Positions 1-8,166 of a stretch of DNA of 64,000 bases are shown here, in pieces. The DNA lies in assembly GCF_029961155.1 (NCBI RefSeq), contig NZ_JASBRH010000002.1:186001-250000 (forward strand). Direction: 5' to 3'. The stretch is from Pontibacterium granulatum (GTDB lineage Bacteria; Pseudomonadota; Gammaproteobacteria; Pseudomonadales; Balneatricaceae). Each line of letters opens with the position of its first letter. Within the stretch, counting starts at the first letter, position 1. Made by a program: the position numbers and the translations under genes. The notes beneath the pieces were generated by a model. That model saw only the letters and a program-made list of their open reading frames with translations, was not told the origin of the DNA and did no database searches.

Positions 1-887
1 TTTTCATGCAGTTCAACTGCAAAGCGTTTGCCATCGGCCTTCACGCCTATACATCCGCCTTCTGACGGCTGAAAGAGATCCTGATGGGTTAGCGCGGTGA
101 TTTCTGCGATCTTATAACCAAAGGTTTCTCTTGCCAGGGCGTTAGCCATACGGATTCTGCCATGCCGGTCGCTGATCAGCAGGCAGGAAGAGGTGTTATC
201 CAACAGATCGGAGAGATGGTTGATAAGTTGAGACGAGGCGAGGCTGGTACGACGGAAGAGCCAGATAATATGGGCAAAGTTGAACAGTGCCAGCAGAAAA
301 GTGACAAGTTGGGCCGCACGCAAGCGTTCAATCTTTTGCCGGGACATCTCCTCGATACGGGTTGTTAGACTGTTCATCAGCGTTAGGAGCGAGTTGTTTC
401 GTGCCTCCAATACCGTCTTCAGTGCTTCCACCGTTGCCGCAGATTGGTTTCCCTGAATAAATCGCTGGGCGAGAGGAATGAGCGGGGAGAGTTCCTGCTC
501 TGCCAAAGCAAATATCTTTTCGAGCTGTGAGTCGTCGCGTACAGTGAATCTAACCAACTGGCCGCGGGTATCTATTATCGTGCCGCCATGCTTTAGGCCA
601 TCCAAGGTAGCAGAGAACATCTGAAATACGTCGATGAACTCTTGGCGATATTGCTTAAACTCATCTGTGCCGGGCTGCGAGTAGTGCAGTTGCAGCACTG
701 ACTTGGTCAGTTTCTGAGACAGCATACGCTGGCGCCCGGCAATGTTTATTGCTATTGCGTCCGACTCGACTTCCTGCGTGATCTTTAAGTTGATACCTAA
801 GATCGCAAAGTCGAGTAAGAGAAAGACGCATATGGCGATAAACAGCGAGCGCCGGTTATTGGGTTGTTGGAGGCTTAACGGACTCAT
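1..887 (-). CDS. PilJ-type sensor with PAS domain, 3' end outside window
   Basis: Reading from an ATG at 887 gives at least 295 residues without a stop, running off the left edge. It opens with a membrane segment (about residues 12-32), followed by a PilJ/NarX-like periplasmic sensor domain whose hallmark NIAGRQRMLSQKL is present near residue 50. A second membrane segment lies near residue 190 (LVTFLLALFNFAHIIWLF), and a PAS domain begins after it (SSCLLISDRHGRIRMANALA). The output domain is cut off. Neighbouring genes are c-di-GMP enzymes, so a GGDEF/EAL or histidine-kinase output is plausible but not seen. It is a membrane-bound sensor; the ligand is unknown. Domain assignment is from motif recognition; the family is reasonably sure, the function is not. 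Confidence 0.75.
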   Translation of the reverse strand, partial: MSPLSLQQPNNRRSLFIAICVFLLLDFAILGINLKITQEVESDAIAINIAGRQRMLSQKLTKSVLQLHYSQPGTDEFKQYRQEFIDVFQMFSATLDGLKHGGTIIDTRGQLVRFTVRDDSQLEKIFALAEQELSPLIPLAQRFIQGNQSAATVEALKTVLEARNNSLLTLMNSLTTRIEEMSRQKIERLRAAQLVTFLLALFNFAHIIWLFRRTSLASSQLINHLSDLLDNTSSCLLISDRHGRIRMANALARETFGYKIAEITALTHQDLFQPSEGGCIGVKADGKRFAVELHE

Positions 888-1092
888 CCTAACTTCGGTC
901 GGTTTTCTACGACATTCCTTCGACGCGATAAACCTAGTACCGGATTACTGCTTTTTCCAGCGTTGTTAACTGAATCCGTTCAAACCTTGATGTTGCTCAC
1001 ACTTTGTTCGGATTTTACGATAACCGGATGATGAGCCACTTAGATCATGCGGCTTACAGACGACACGCAGTCACCAAAGCTGTTTTAAAGTA

Positions 1093-2559
1093 CTATGCAG
1101 CGGTCGGCTGCTTATCAACGTAGGTGGTAGCGATGTCAATAAACGTCTGCTCCAGTGCCAGGAACGCATCCACGACAGCAGGATCGAAGTGGCTACCCCG
1201 GCCTTCAACAATAATGGCGCGGGCTTTTTCGTGTGGGAAGGCGGGTTTGTAGACACGCTTAGTGGTGAGTGCGTCATACACATCGGCCAGTGCCATCAGA
1301 CGACCGGAGATCGGAATCTCTTCCCCTTTTAGTCCTTTCGGATAACCACGGCCATCCCATTTCTCGTGATGGGTCAGACTGATCTCCCGTGCGGTCTGCA
1401 GAAAGGAGTTACTGCCCAGCTGCGCTTTCGCGACTGCCAGCGCGTCGGCACCGATTTGGGGGTGGCCCTTCATGATCTCGAACTCTGCATCGGTCAGTTT
1501 ACCCGGCTTGAGCAGGATATTATCGGGGATACCTACCTTACCCACATCATGCAGAGGCGCGGACTTGTAGAGCAGATCAATGGTCTCGGGATCCAGCTGA
1601 TCGTGATACTTGTCCTGTTTTGCCAGCTCCTCGGCCAGGACACGGACGTAGTTCTGAGTACGCAGGATATGCGCACCGGTTTCATTGTCACGGGTTTCGG
1701 CCAGACTGGCCAATCCCAGGATACTGGCGTCACGGGTGATGCTCAGCTCCTTTGTGCGAGCCGCCAGTGCTTTGATCATCTGGTTGGTACGTACTGCCAT
1801 CAGACCGAATTCGTCGTTGCTGGTCACCGGTACTTGTACATTCAATTCACCGTTGCTGACACGGGCGAGGGTGGCATTCTCAGCACCGATAAACAGTTTT
1901 AGATTGCGAGAATAACCCACAATAATCGCCAGTATGTAAATCATCATCGCGCCAACCACGAAGATAATTTCGCCCAGGATATAACGCTGGGAGGTTTCTA
2001 ATGGGATGCTGTTACCGGTGTGGATCAGCCACTCCAGATCCTTGTTGATGACCAGAAAGACCACGCCGATGAGGGCGATAGCACAGATTGCGGCAAACCA
2101 TATAAATTTCTGGGTAAGGGGATAGGGGTTGTCGTCCGGTTGCAGTTGTTCGTTAGATGCTGTGAGCTTTTGGGCCAGCAAATATTCGCGATACAGGGCC
2201 AGTTCGCAAGCGATCAGGAAGCCGAGCACGGACATCCCCACAATTACTTTGCCGGCACTTTCCATCGGAAAACCGTAGTTGAGCCAGTTATACAACCCAA
2301 GACCCGCACCAAAGATCAGAAACAATCCCAAGTCGATTTTGAACTGGTGTTTCACCTGCTGTTTGTAAGTGCGTTGCTCCAGACCCGCTTCAAGCTTCAT
2401 ACGCAAGGCCCACTGCACGCAGAATGCGATCAGTATAGGTGCCAGCAGCTGCGTTGTGGTCAATGAATCAAGAAAAGGGCACACCTGAACACCATAAAGA
2501 GCGAACAGGAGCATTGCTGTCAAATAATGGAGCGTGGTGCGCTTGGTAATCGACTGCAT
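1093..2559 (-). CDS. Membrane HD-GYP cyclic-di-GMP phosphodiesterase
   Basis: This 488-residue protein should hydrolyse cyclic di-GMP at the inner membrane. The first ~230 residues hold about six hydrophobic segments (for example IVGMSVLGFLIACELAL and IIFVVGAMMIYILAIIVGY), followed by a HAMP-like linker (SNGELNVQVPVTSNDEFGLM). The C-terminal ~200 residues are an HD-GYP domain with all catalytic signatures: HDVGKVGIPD, HHEKWDGRGYP and the downstream LADVYDALT. Nothing conserved appears missing, so it is probably active. The gene stands alone, between a PilJ-PAS sensor on the same strand and a GGDEF cyclase on the opposite strand, suggesting a local cluster of c-di-GMP enzymes. The signal sensed by the membrane part is unknown. 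Confidence 0.9.
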   Translation of the reverse strand: MQSITKRTTLHYLTAMLLFALYGVQVCPFLDSLTTTQLLAPILIAFCVQWALRMKLEAGLEQRTYKQQVKHQFKIDLGLFLIFGAGLGLYNWLNYGFPMESAGKVIVGMSVLGFLIACELALYREYLLAQKLTASNEQLQPDDNPYPLTQKFIWFAAICAIALIGVVFLVINKDLEWLIHTGNSIPLETSQRYILGEIIFVVGAMMIYILAIIVGYSRNLKLFIGAENATLARVSNGELNVQVPVTSNDEFGLMAVRTNQMIKALAARTKELSITRDASILGLASLAETRDNETGAHILRTQNYVRVLAEELAKQDKYHDQLDPETIDLLYKSAPLHDVGKVGIPDNILLKPGKLTDAEFEIMKGHPQIGADALAVAKAQLGSNSFLQTAREISLTHHEKWDGRGYPKGLKGEEIPISGRLMALADVYDALTTKRVYKPAFPHEKARAIIVEGRGSHFDPAVVDAFLALEQTFIDIATTYVDKQPTAA

Positions 2560-2616
2560 GATAATGGTTAATCCTCTGCGGTGTACTTCAGCCCTTATCC
2601 TAGGGAAACACGGTTA

Positions 2617-2678
2617 AATTGCAGGTTCGAATCCTCTGGGTCCAAGCACAATTTAAAGGTTCAAATTCCAAAATGTAA
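2617..2678 (+). repeat. tRNA T-arm-like fragment in an otherwise gene-poor stretch
   Basis: The segment contains AGGTTCGAATCCTC at about 2623 and, 33 bases on, AGGTTCAAATTCC. Both resemble the conserved T-loop of a tRNA 3' half. No matching D-arm, anticodon arm or acceptor partner can be drawn upstream, so this is not an intact tRNA. It may be the scar of a tRNA-targeted integration or a decayed tRNA. The surrounding 2560-2812 has no other recognisable content. Confidence 0.3.
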
Positions 2679-2812
2679 AACTTGTTGTATTAAAGACAAA
2701 CCTTTTTCGTGGCTTTAATCATATAAAACGTTGTTCCGGTGAACTACGGTAGAACTTGTGATCAATATTGGCTATGTTCTTACCAAATACCGCACCCTTG
2801 AGAAGTAATTGA

Positions 2813-3062
2813 ATGACCATCGCATCGGTATTCTCTCAATTAAATCAGGCCTATCTTCTTATTTCGCTTTCAGACTGGTCACGTTTAATCGCCAACAAAA
2901 GTGCCTGTCGTATGCTTCGGCTGAACGCCGATACTCTTGAACAGGGGGCATTATGGAATCACACCCTGAAACCGCTGTTGTCAGAGCGTTATCTATATCA
3001 TCCAGTGGCCAGAAGAATAGCTCTTACTCTGCCAGTTCTTTGATGATCGTTTGTATATCAAA
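2813..3062 (+). pseudogene. Probable remnant of a PAS-domain sensor
   Basis: An open frame of 76 codons (2813-3043) begins with a typical PAS start: LNQAYLLISLSDWSRLIANK followed by SACRMLRLNADTLEQG. It ends abruptly at 3043. A shifted frame immediately after reads FFDDRLYIKSGGFIAV and stops again, which fits the later strands of the same PAS fold after a frameshift. No output domain follows before the next gene at 3283. I read this as a decayed sensor gene, perhaps a broken relative of the neighbouring PAS proteins. It could also be a free-standing small protein. The stretch 3063-3282 shows nothing further. Confidence 0.35.
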
Positions 3063-3282
3063 TCAGGGGGATTTATCGCCGTCTGATGAAAGAACCTGAT
3101 CATTGTCAAGAAAACCGGTAGAGGCCCTTTTATGTGTGCTTACTGATGTGCATGCTTAGAGGCATAATAAAAAAGAGCGTGATCGTCATGGATTGACACT
3201 GACGGCATCGCCTACCAATGACTGTACTTTGATGGCCTCTATACGCTGTGCCTGAAAGTCTGGAAAATGAAGTAGAAGTAGT

Positions 3283-4854
3283 ATGATGACCAGACAGCTC
3301 CAACGTCTTGATACCGCCTTCAACTGGTTATTAAGAGTCTTTATTGCCGGTGTGCTGGTGCTTGTGGCATTTGCGGTTGCACAGCCCGGTAACGCCGCCT
3401 TACCCTCGATTCAGAAAGTTTTTGATCAGCATAGCGCGATTATGCTGCTGATCGATCCCGCTACCGGCGCATTGATTGATGCCAACCCTGCCGCGGCGCG
3501 TTTCTACGGTTTTTCGCAGGATCAACTGCGTAACATGAAAATCCAGCAGATCAATACGTTGACCCCGCAAGAGGTGGCTGCCGAGCGACAGCGGGCCGCG
3601 AAGCAGAATCGAAACTTCTTTATCTTCCGCCACCGGCTGGCAGGTGGCGAAGTGCGTACGGTTGAGGTCTCTTCCGTACCTTTTATCTTTGACGACAAAA
3701 AACTCCTGTTTTCGATTGTGAATGATGTATCGGAACTGCGTGAAACCCAGGAAGCGCTGTGGCATTACCAGTCCCAGCTGGAAGGTATGGTTGATCGCCA
3801 GACAGAAGCCCTGCGTAAAGGTGATGAGCAACTGATTACGCTGTTGTTGGCCGGATCGCTGGCATTGCTGCTGGTGGTGTTGGTGCTGGTCCGTTTACTC
3901 ATCAAGCGCAAACAAGTGGAGGCGGCGCTGGATCTGGAGCGGAAGCGTCTGGAAGAGATCATTCGTGGCACCAATGTGGGTACGTGGGAGTGGCGCATCG
4001 ATACCGGCGAGATTGTGCTAAATGATCGTTGGGCTGAGGTACTGGGCTACAAACTGAGGGAACTGCAACCACTTAACATTGATACACGGCTTGAATTGAT
4101 CCATCCGGAAGATCGGGCGCGGTCGGATACGCTGATAAGCGAGCTGTTCCGGGGCGAGATTGACCACTATGAGTGTGAGGTTCGCTTGCTTCACAAAGCG
4201 GGACACTGGGTGTGGGTTATGGAACGCGGCAACGTGGTGGAGTGGAGCGACAATCACAAACCACTGAGAATGTCCGGAACTCACCAGGATATCAGTCTGC
4301 GCAAACAGCGGGATGAGCTGATTAAGTATCAGGCACGCTACGATGCGCTCACCGGGCTGTTGAACCGCAGCGCCTTTCTTGAACGCTGTCGTCTGGTGCT
4401 GGATGAAGCGCGGCTCAAGGAGGAACATGTCGCCTTGATGTTTGTGGACCTGAATAAGTTCAAACCGGTCAACGACACCCTCGGGCACGAAGTGGGCGAC
4501 AAGGTGCTCAGGGACGTAGCAACCCGAATCCGCGCAACAGTGCGTGAACAGGATTGCGTGGCACGTTTTGGTGGGGATGAGTTTGTGGTGCTGCTATCAG
4601 GTTTGCATGATCGCAGGCCGATCCACCGTATTGCACATGATGTGCTTGAACAAATCTCCGCGCCTTACCACGTGGATGAAGAGACAACGGTCAGTGTTGG
4701 CGCCAGTATCGGTGTGGCAATGTTCCCGGATGATGGAGATTCCATCGAAGCGCTACTGCGTAACTCTGATTTCGCCATGTATGCAGCCAAACGCGGGGCG
4801 AAAGGTATCGTGGTGTATGCCGCGGATGTAGTGGAATACACCTGCGAGGTGTAA
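3283..4854 (+). CDS. PAS-PAS-GGDEF diguanylate cyclase
   Basis: This 523-residue membrane protein should make cyclic di-GMP from two GTP. Order: membrane segment (~17-33), PAS (~45-150, with ANPAAARFYGFS), second membrane segment (~186-207), coiled region, a PAS_3-like domain (~225-345, WRIDTGEIVLNDRWAEVLGY), then GGDEF (~350-520). The active-site loop GGDEF is intact at 430-434, and an inhibitory I-site RxxD (R421-D424) sits exactly five residues before it, so the enzyme is predicted active and product-inhibited. Two adjacent ATG codons start the frame; either could be used. It lies 70 bp upstream of the RstA-like regulator, but whether they are co-transcribed is not clear. Confidence 0.92.
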   Translation: MMTRQLQRLDTAFNWLLRVFIAGVLVLVAFAVAQPGNAALPSIQKVFDQHSAIMLLIDPATGALIDANPAAARFYGFSQDQLRNMKIQQINTLTPQEVAAERQRAAKQNRNFFIFRHRLAGGEVRTVEVSSVPFIFDDKKLLFSIVNDVSELRETQEALWHYQSQLEGMVDRQTEALRKGDEQLITLLLAGSLALLLVVLVLVRLLIKRKQVEAALDLERKRLEEIIRGTNVGTWEWRIDTGEIVLNDRWAEVLGYKLRELQPLNIDTRLELIHPEDRARSDTLISELFRGEIDHYECEVRLLHKAGHWVWVMERGNVVEWSDNHKPLRMSGTHQDISLRKQRDELIKYQARYDALTGLLNRSAFLERCRLVLDEARLKEEHVALMFVDLNKFKPVNDTLGHEVGDKVLRDVATRIRATVREQDCVARFGGDEFVVLLSGLHDRRPIHRIAHDVLEQISAPYHVDEETTVSVGASIGVAMFPDDGDSIEALLRNSDFAMYAAKRGAKGIVVYAADVVEYTCEV

Positions 4855-4924
4855 ACAACCGGTTTGCCTAACCTGCCGGGTTGGTTATGATCTCTGCCAG
4901 AGCAACAGCAAACAGGCGATAGGC

Positions 4925-5665
4925 GTGAGCACAGAAACCGGCGTTCAGATTCTCCTGATCGAAGACGATATCAAACTGACCGAACTGCTTGATCTTTACC
5001 TGAGCCGCAATGGTTATCAGGTGGCGATTGGGCACTCCGGCCATGATGCGCAACACCTCATCGAAGAGGTCAATCCCGACCTGTTGATCCTGGATCTGAT
5101 GCTGCCGGGTATGGACGGCCTGAGTATTTGTCGTGCGGTGCGTGCGTCCTACCACGGTAAGATTCTGATCCTGACCGCCAGCGATGACGATATGGATCAG
5201 GTGGCTGCGCTGGAGATGGGTGCAGATGATTACGTCTGTAAACCACTGCATCCCCGTGTGCTGCTGGCCCGTATTCGTATGTTGTTGCGCCGACAGGATG
5301 AAGAACAACCGTCGACTACAGACACTGCGGCCAACCCGAGTGCCACCGATACCCAAACCCTGTCTTTTGGGCAGTTAGCGCTGAACAGTACCACCAAACG
5401 GGCGCAGCTGGCGGGCGAGACTATTAACCTGACGCCAGCTGAATTTGACCTGTTGTGGTTGCTGGCACAAAACCCGGATACACCCCTGTCCCGTGAAGAG
5501 CTGGTGCGCGAAACCCGCGGTATCGAGTACGATGGCGTCGACCGAACCATCGATAACCGTATTGTGACCCTGCGGAAAAAACTCCAGGACAACGCCTCCC
5601 AACCACAACGGATTATCACCGTGCGGGGTAAAGGTTACCTGTTTGTGGCGGACAGCTGGCACTGA
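4925..5665 (+). CDS. rstA: RstA-like OmpR-family response regulator
   Basis: This 246-residue cytoplasmic transcription factor starts at GTG 4925. The N-terminal receiver has acidic residues EDD near 14-16, the phospho-acceptor D57 in LILDLMLPGMDG, and K in CKPLHP. A winged-helix DNA-binding domain occupies the last ~100 residues, with LTPAEFDLLWLLA, GVDRTIDNRIVTLRKKL and VRGKGYLF. Residue patterns such as LEMGADDY and the C-terminal RGKGYLFVADSWH follow E. coli RstA closely. The cognate kinase gene follows after 142 bp. Unlike most such pairs, a candidate operator lies between the two genes. Function in this organism is unproven; the name is by resemblance. Confidence 0.88.
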   Translation: MSTETGVQILLIEDDIKLTELLDLYLSRNGYQVAIGHSGHDAQHLIEEVNPDLLILDLMLPGMDGLSICRAVRASYHGKILILTASDDDMDQVAALEMGADDYVCKPLHPRVLLARIRMLLRRQDEEQPSTTDTAANPSATDTQTLSFGQLALNSTTKRAQLAGETINLTPAEFDLLWLLAQNPDTPLSREELVRETRGIEYDGVDRTIDNRIVTLRKKLQDNASQPQRIITVRGKGYLFVADSWH

Positions 5666-5690
5666 GTCTGACCGTTTAGCCAAGTAGTCA

Positions 5691-5707
5691 CTTACAAACC
5701 CATACAT
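5691..5707 (-). promoter_or_regulatory. RstA-box-like operator upstream of the kinase gene
   Basis: On the minus strand this reads ATGTATG-GGT-TTGTAAG, two 7-base units starting 10 bp apart. The same architecture occurs twice upstream of the mipA-like gene, and a 13-base core ACAAACCCATACA is identical here and at 7145-7157. Tandem units at about 10-bp spacing are what OmpR-family dimers bind. It lies about 100 bp before the rstB-like start. Confidence 0.55.
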
Positions 5708-5807
5708 TTAATCCCATGACCCTGGCACGGCCTGCTGCCACAATAGCTTTCAGATTGAGCAACATCGGGTTTACTCTCCTTTCACCGGCCCGTAATCAGG
5801 TATCTTC

Positions 5808-7109
5808 ATGGCACGCTTATTTGTCACCCTCTACGCAGGTATTATCGTCTCCCTCTTTGTATTTCTGGTGTCCGTTGAACTGGTCGCCATCTCACTTTCC
5901 TACGACGTTGAACGGCAGGATCAGCGCAACACGCTGATGGGGTACGTGGCGCTGCTATCGGAAGTGCGGCAACACGCTGGTGAAGAAGCGATGCAGCGGG
6001 CGATGCATAGTGTGGCCCGGATGAACGAGATGATCGCAGCGGAAGTCACCGATCCGGAGATCCTGAGTCATCCCAAGATTCAGGCACTGCCAAGTCCTGG
6101 CGGCATTATGGAGGATATTGGGTTGGAGGGGGATGATCCTGCTTACTTCCGCCTTGCAGGGGATAGCCGAGTGTTCCGTGTGGCGGACGATCCCGACGCG
6201 GAACTCTGGGCCAAGGAACGCCTGCTAGACCGAATCTCCCTATGGGGGGCACTGATTGTGATCGCCCTGATCGTTGGCGCCTGGTTGATCTACCTGCACC
6301 GTAAGCTGAAACGGCTTGAGATCGCCTCTGGTCGCATTGCTGCCGGGGATTTCAGCGCCCGTGTCGGCGAAGACGCCCGCAGCCGTGTGGGTGGCTTGAA
6401 CTATGCCTTTAACGGTATGGCGGAACGGGTTGAGCAGCTGATCGCCAGTCATAAACGCCTCACCAACGCGGTTGCCCACGAATTGCGCACGCCGATCTTT
6501 CGCCTCCGCTGCCAGCTTGAACTGCTTGAACACGGTTGTGATCCAGCCGAACATGACCAGTTTGTTGAGGGTATGGAAGCCGACCTGGAAGAGTTGGAAA
6601 CCATGGTGGATGAACTGCTCACCTTTGCCCGCATGGAACGCTCCGATCTGGAGGTCGACCTGGTGCAAACCGATCTGGGCGAATGGCTGGAGCAGCAGAT
6701 GCCTACCCTGGCTCGTAGCGCCAAGCTGCCGGTATCGTTGAATGCGGGCGCCGGGATTCAGGCTCCTGTCGATACCAAGTTATTGCAACGGGCGATCACC
6801 AACCTGGTCAGTAACGCGGATAAGCATGGCACCTCGGCGATTCAGATTAACGTGCACAAGGAGTACAACCGGGTAATGCTCTGCGTAGATGATGACGGCC
6901 CGGGTATACCGCCGTCTGAACGAGAGCGGGTACTGGAGCCGTTTGAGCGTCTCGACAGCGCCCGTACCCGTAAGACCGGTGGTTATGGCCTTGGCCTGAC
7001 CATTGTGCGGGAGATCGTCGCCTACCATCAGGGGGAGCTGTCCATCGACAGTGCTCCGACGGGGGGGGCACGCGTTTGCATACTTTTGCCGATGACTCCG
7101 ACAGCTTAA
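5808..7109 (+). CDS. rstB: RstB-like sensor histidine kinase
   Basis: This 433-residue inner-membrane kinase should phosphorylate the RstA-like regulator encoded just upstream. Membrane segments lie at about 5-32 and 145-163, with a short periplasmic sensor of ~110 residues between. A HAMP linker follows (ASGRIAAGDFSARVGED), then the dimerisation helix with phospho-accepting H224 in VAHELRTPI. The ATPase domain has the N box (NLVSNADKHG), G1 (DDDGPGIPP), F box (EPFERLDSART) and G2 (GGYGLGLTI). Sequence through the catalytic half tracks E. coli RstB. Because a candidate regulator site sits in the gap before it, the kinase may be transcribed partly on its own and be autoregulated. Confidence 0.9.
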   Translation: MARLFVTLYAGIIVSLFVFLVSVELVAISLSYDVERQDQRNTLMGYVALLSEVRQHAGEEAMQRAMHSVARMNEMIAAEVTDPEILSHPKIQALPSPGGIMEDIGLEGDDPAYFRLAGDSRVFRVADDPDAELWAKERLLDRISLWGALIVIALIVGAWLIYLHRKLKRLEIASGRIAAGDFSARVGEDARSRVGGLNYAFNGMAERVEQLIASHKRLTNAVAHELRTPIFRLRCQLELLEHGCDPAEHDQFVEGMEADLEELETMVDELLTFARMERSDLEVDLVQTDLGEWLEQQMPTLARSAKLPVSLNAGAGIQAPVDTKLLQRAITNLVSNADKHGTSAIQINVHKEYNRVMLCVDDDGPGIPPSERERVLEPFERLDSARTRKTGGYGLGLTIVREIVAYHQGELSIDSAPTGGARVCILLPMTPTA

Positions 7110-7116
7110 GACCGCT

Positions 7117-7133
7117 TTGTAAGCAATTGTAAG
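7117..7133 (+). promoter_or_regulatory. RstA-box-like operator, distal site before mipA
   Basis: TTGTAAG-CAA-TTGTAAG is a perfect 7-base direct repeat with 10-bp phasing, starting 7 bases after the kinase stop codon. Its inner 14 bases, TGTAAGCAATTGTA, differ at two defined positions from the reverse complement of the E. coli RstA box as I recall it (TACATNTNGTTACA). It lies about 100 bp upstream of the mipA-like ATG. Confidence 0.6.
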
Positions 7134-7141
7134 GCTCCCGT

Positions 7142-7158
7142 CTGACAAACCCATACAG
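7142..7158 (-). promoter_or_regulatory. RstA-box-like operator, proximal site before mipA
   Basis: On the minus strand this reads CTGTATG-GGT-TTGTCAG, the same two-unit, 10-bp-phased pattern as at 5691-5707, with 13 identical core bases. It faces the plus-strand site at 7117, so the two together could hold two regulator dimers. It lies about 75 bp upstream of the mipA-like start. Confidence 0.5.
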
Positions 7159-7233
7159 ATTGCAGATACTGTCAGCGTCTATCTGAGGCGAGAATACACT
7201 CATCAACTTCGAACACGGATGAGGAATTCACCA

Positions 7234-7974
7234 ATGAAAAAACTGATTATCTCCAGCGCCATCGCATCTCTTTTTACCGCTTCAGCAGCGATGGCCGGTG
7301 ATTTTACAGTGGTGGGTGGCGTGGCAACCTTTGAAACACCGTATAAGGATTTTAAAGACGACAGCTCGCTCTACCTGGATGCGCGCTACAAAGAGGGTAA
7401 CTTCAGCATCGACGAGCGTGGTATCAATTACCGTGTGATCGGTACCGACAATACGCCGCTGAATGTCCATGCGACTCTGACCAGCACCGGTTACGGTTAC
7501 GACGAGAACGATTCAAACTTCTTTGCCGGCATGGAAGAGCGTGACGCCAGTCTGGACCTGGGTATCAGCGCCGACTACACCCTGGCTGACGGTCAGGTAA
7601 AAGCGACGCTGGTGCACGATATCTCCGGTGCCCATGAAGGTTTTGTGGCGGACGTAAACTACAGCCACAACCTGGAACTGAGTAATGGTCTGTCGGTGGT
7701 GCCACGTGCCGGTATCGCCTACACCAGCGAAGATTACACCAACTACTACTTCGGTGTACGTCAGAGTGAAGTGAGTGGCAGCCGCACCGCGTACACCGCC
7801 GACGGCGCAATCAATCCTTATGTCGGTTACCGCGTCAGCATGCCTTTGGCTGACAACTGGAGTGTGGTGCACGAAGCGGCATATGTATGGTTGGACGACG
7901 AGATTGATAACTCTTCGCTGACAGACCGCGACAATGCATGGTTTGCTGCCGTCGGTATCGGTTACACATTCTGA
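7234..7974 (+). CDS. mipA: MipA/OmpV-family outer-membrane protein
   Basis: I place the start at ATG 7234, where MKKLIISSAIASLFTASAAMAG forms a clean signal peptide cleaved after AMA, with GAGGAA a few bases upstream; an earlier in-frame ATG at 7219 would only add five residues. The mature ~224 residues are aromatic-rich alternating strands ending in GIGYTF, typical of a beta-barrel with C-terminal Phe. The last strands (VHEAAYVWLDDEI, DNAWFAAVGIGYTF) match the MipA/OmpV family, whose E. coli member links MltA and PBP1B; in other bacteria such proteins respond to membrane stress. Its two upstream RstA-like boxes suggest it is a main target of the neighbouring two-component system. Confidence 0.8.
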   Translation: MKKLIISSAIASLFTASAAMAGDFTVVGGVATFETPYKDFKDDSSLYLDARYKEGNFSIDERGINYRVIGTDNTPLNVHATLTSTGYGYDENDSNFFAGMEERDASLDLGISADYTLADGQVKATLVHDISGAHEGFVADVNYSHNLELSNGLSVVPRAGIAYTSEDYTNYYFGVRQSEVSGSRTAYTADGAINPYVGYRVSMPLADNWSVVHEAAYVWLDDEIDNSSLTDRDNAWFAAVGIGYTF

Positions 7975-8077
7975 GGTTTGTAAAACGCTCTACTTGCTCT
8001 ATCAGCTCACTTGTTGATTTCTTAATCAGCACGGTCTCGATTCCGGAACATTTGAAGGGGTGACCGGAATCACTTCA

Positions 8078-8152
8078 GGGGCGGATTCATTTGGTTCGAT
8101 GCCTTATGCACAGGTTTCCCAACCAAGTTGTAGAATCCGCCCCTCCTTTTTT
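8078..8152 (+). terminator. Probable terminator after mipA
   Basis: GGGGCGGATTC (8078-8088) pairs perfectly with GAATCCGCCCC (8133-8143). Inside it TTGGTT pairs with AACCAA, giving a branched stem, followed by CTCCTTTTTT. It lies between two convergent genes (mipA plus, mscK minus). A smaller TTCCGG/CCGGAA hairpin precedes it at 8041-8069. Confidence 0.6.
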
Positions 8153-8166
8153 CCGTTATCTGATAA

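Noticed and set aside
2617-2678. Intact tRNA gene
   Set aside because: Only T-arm-like words are present; no acceptor, D or anticodon stem can be built.
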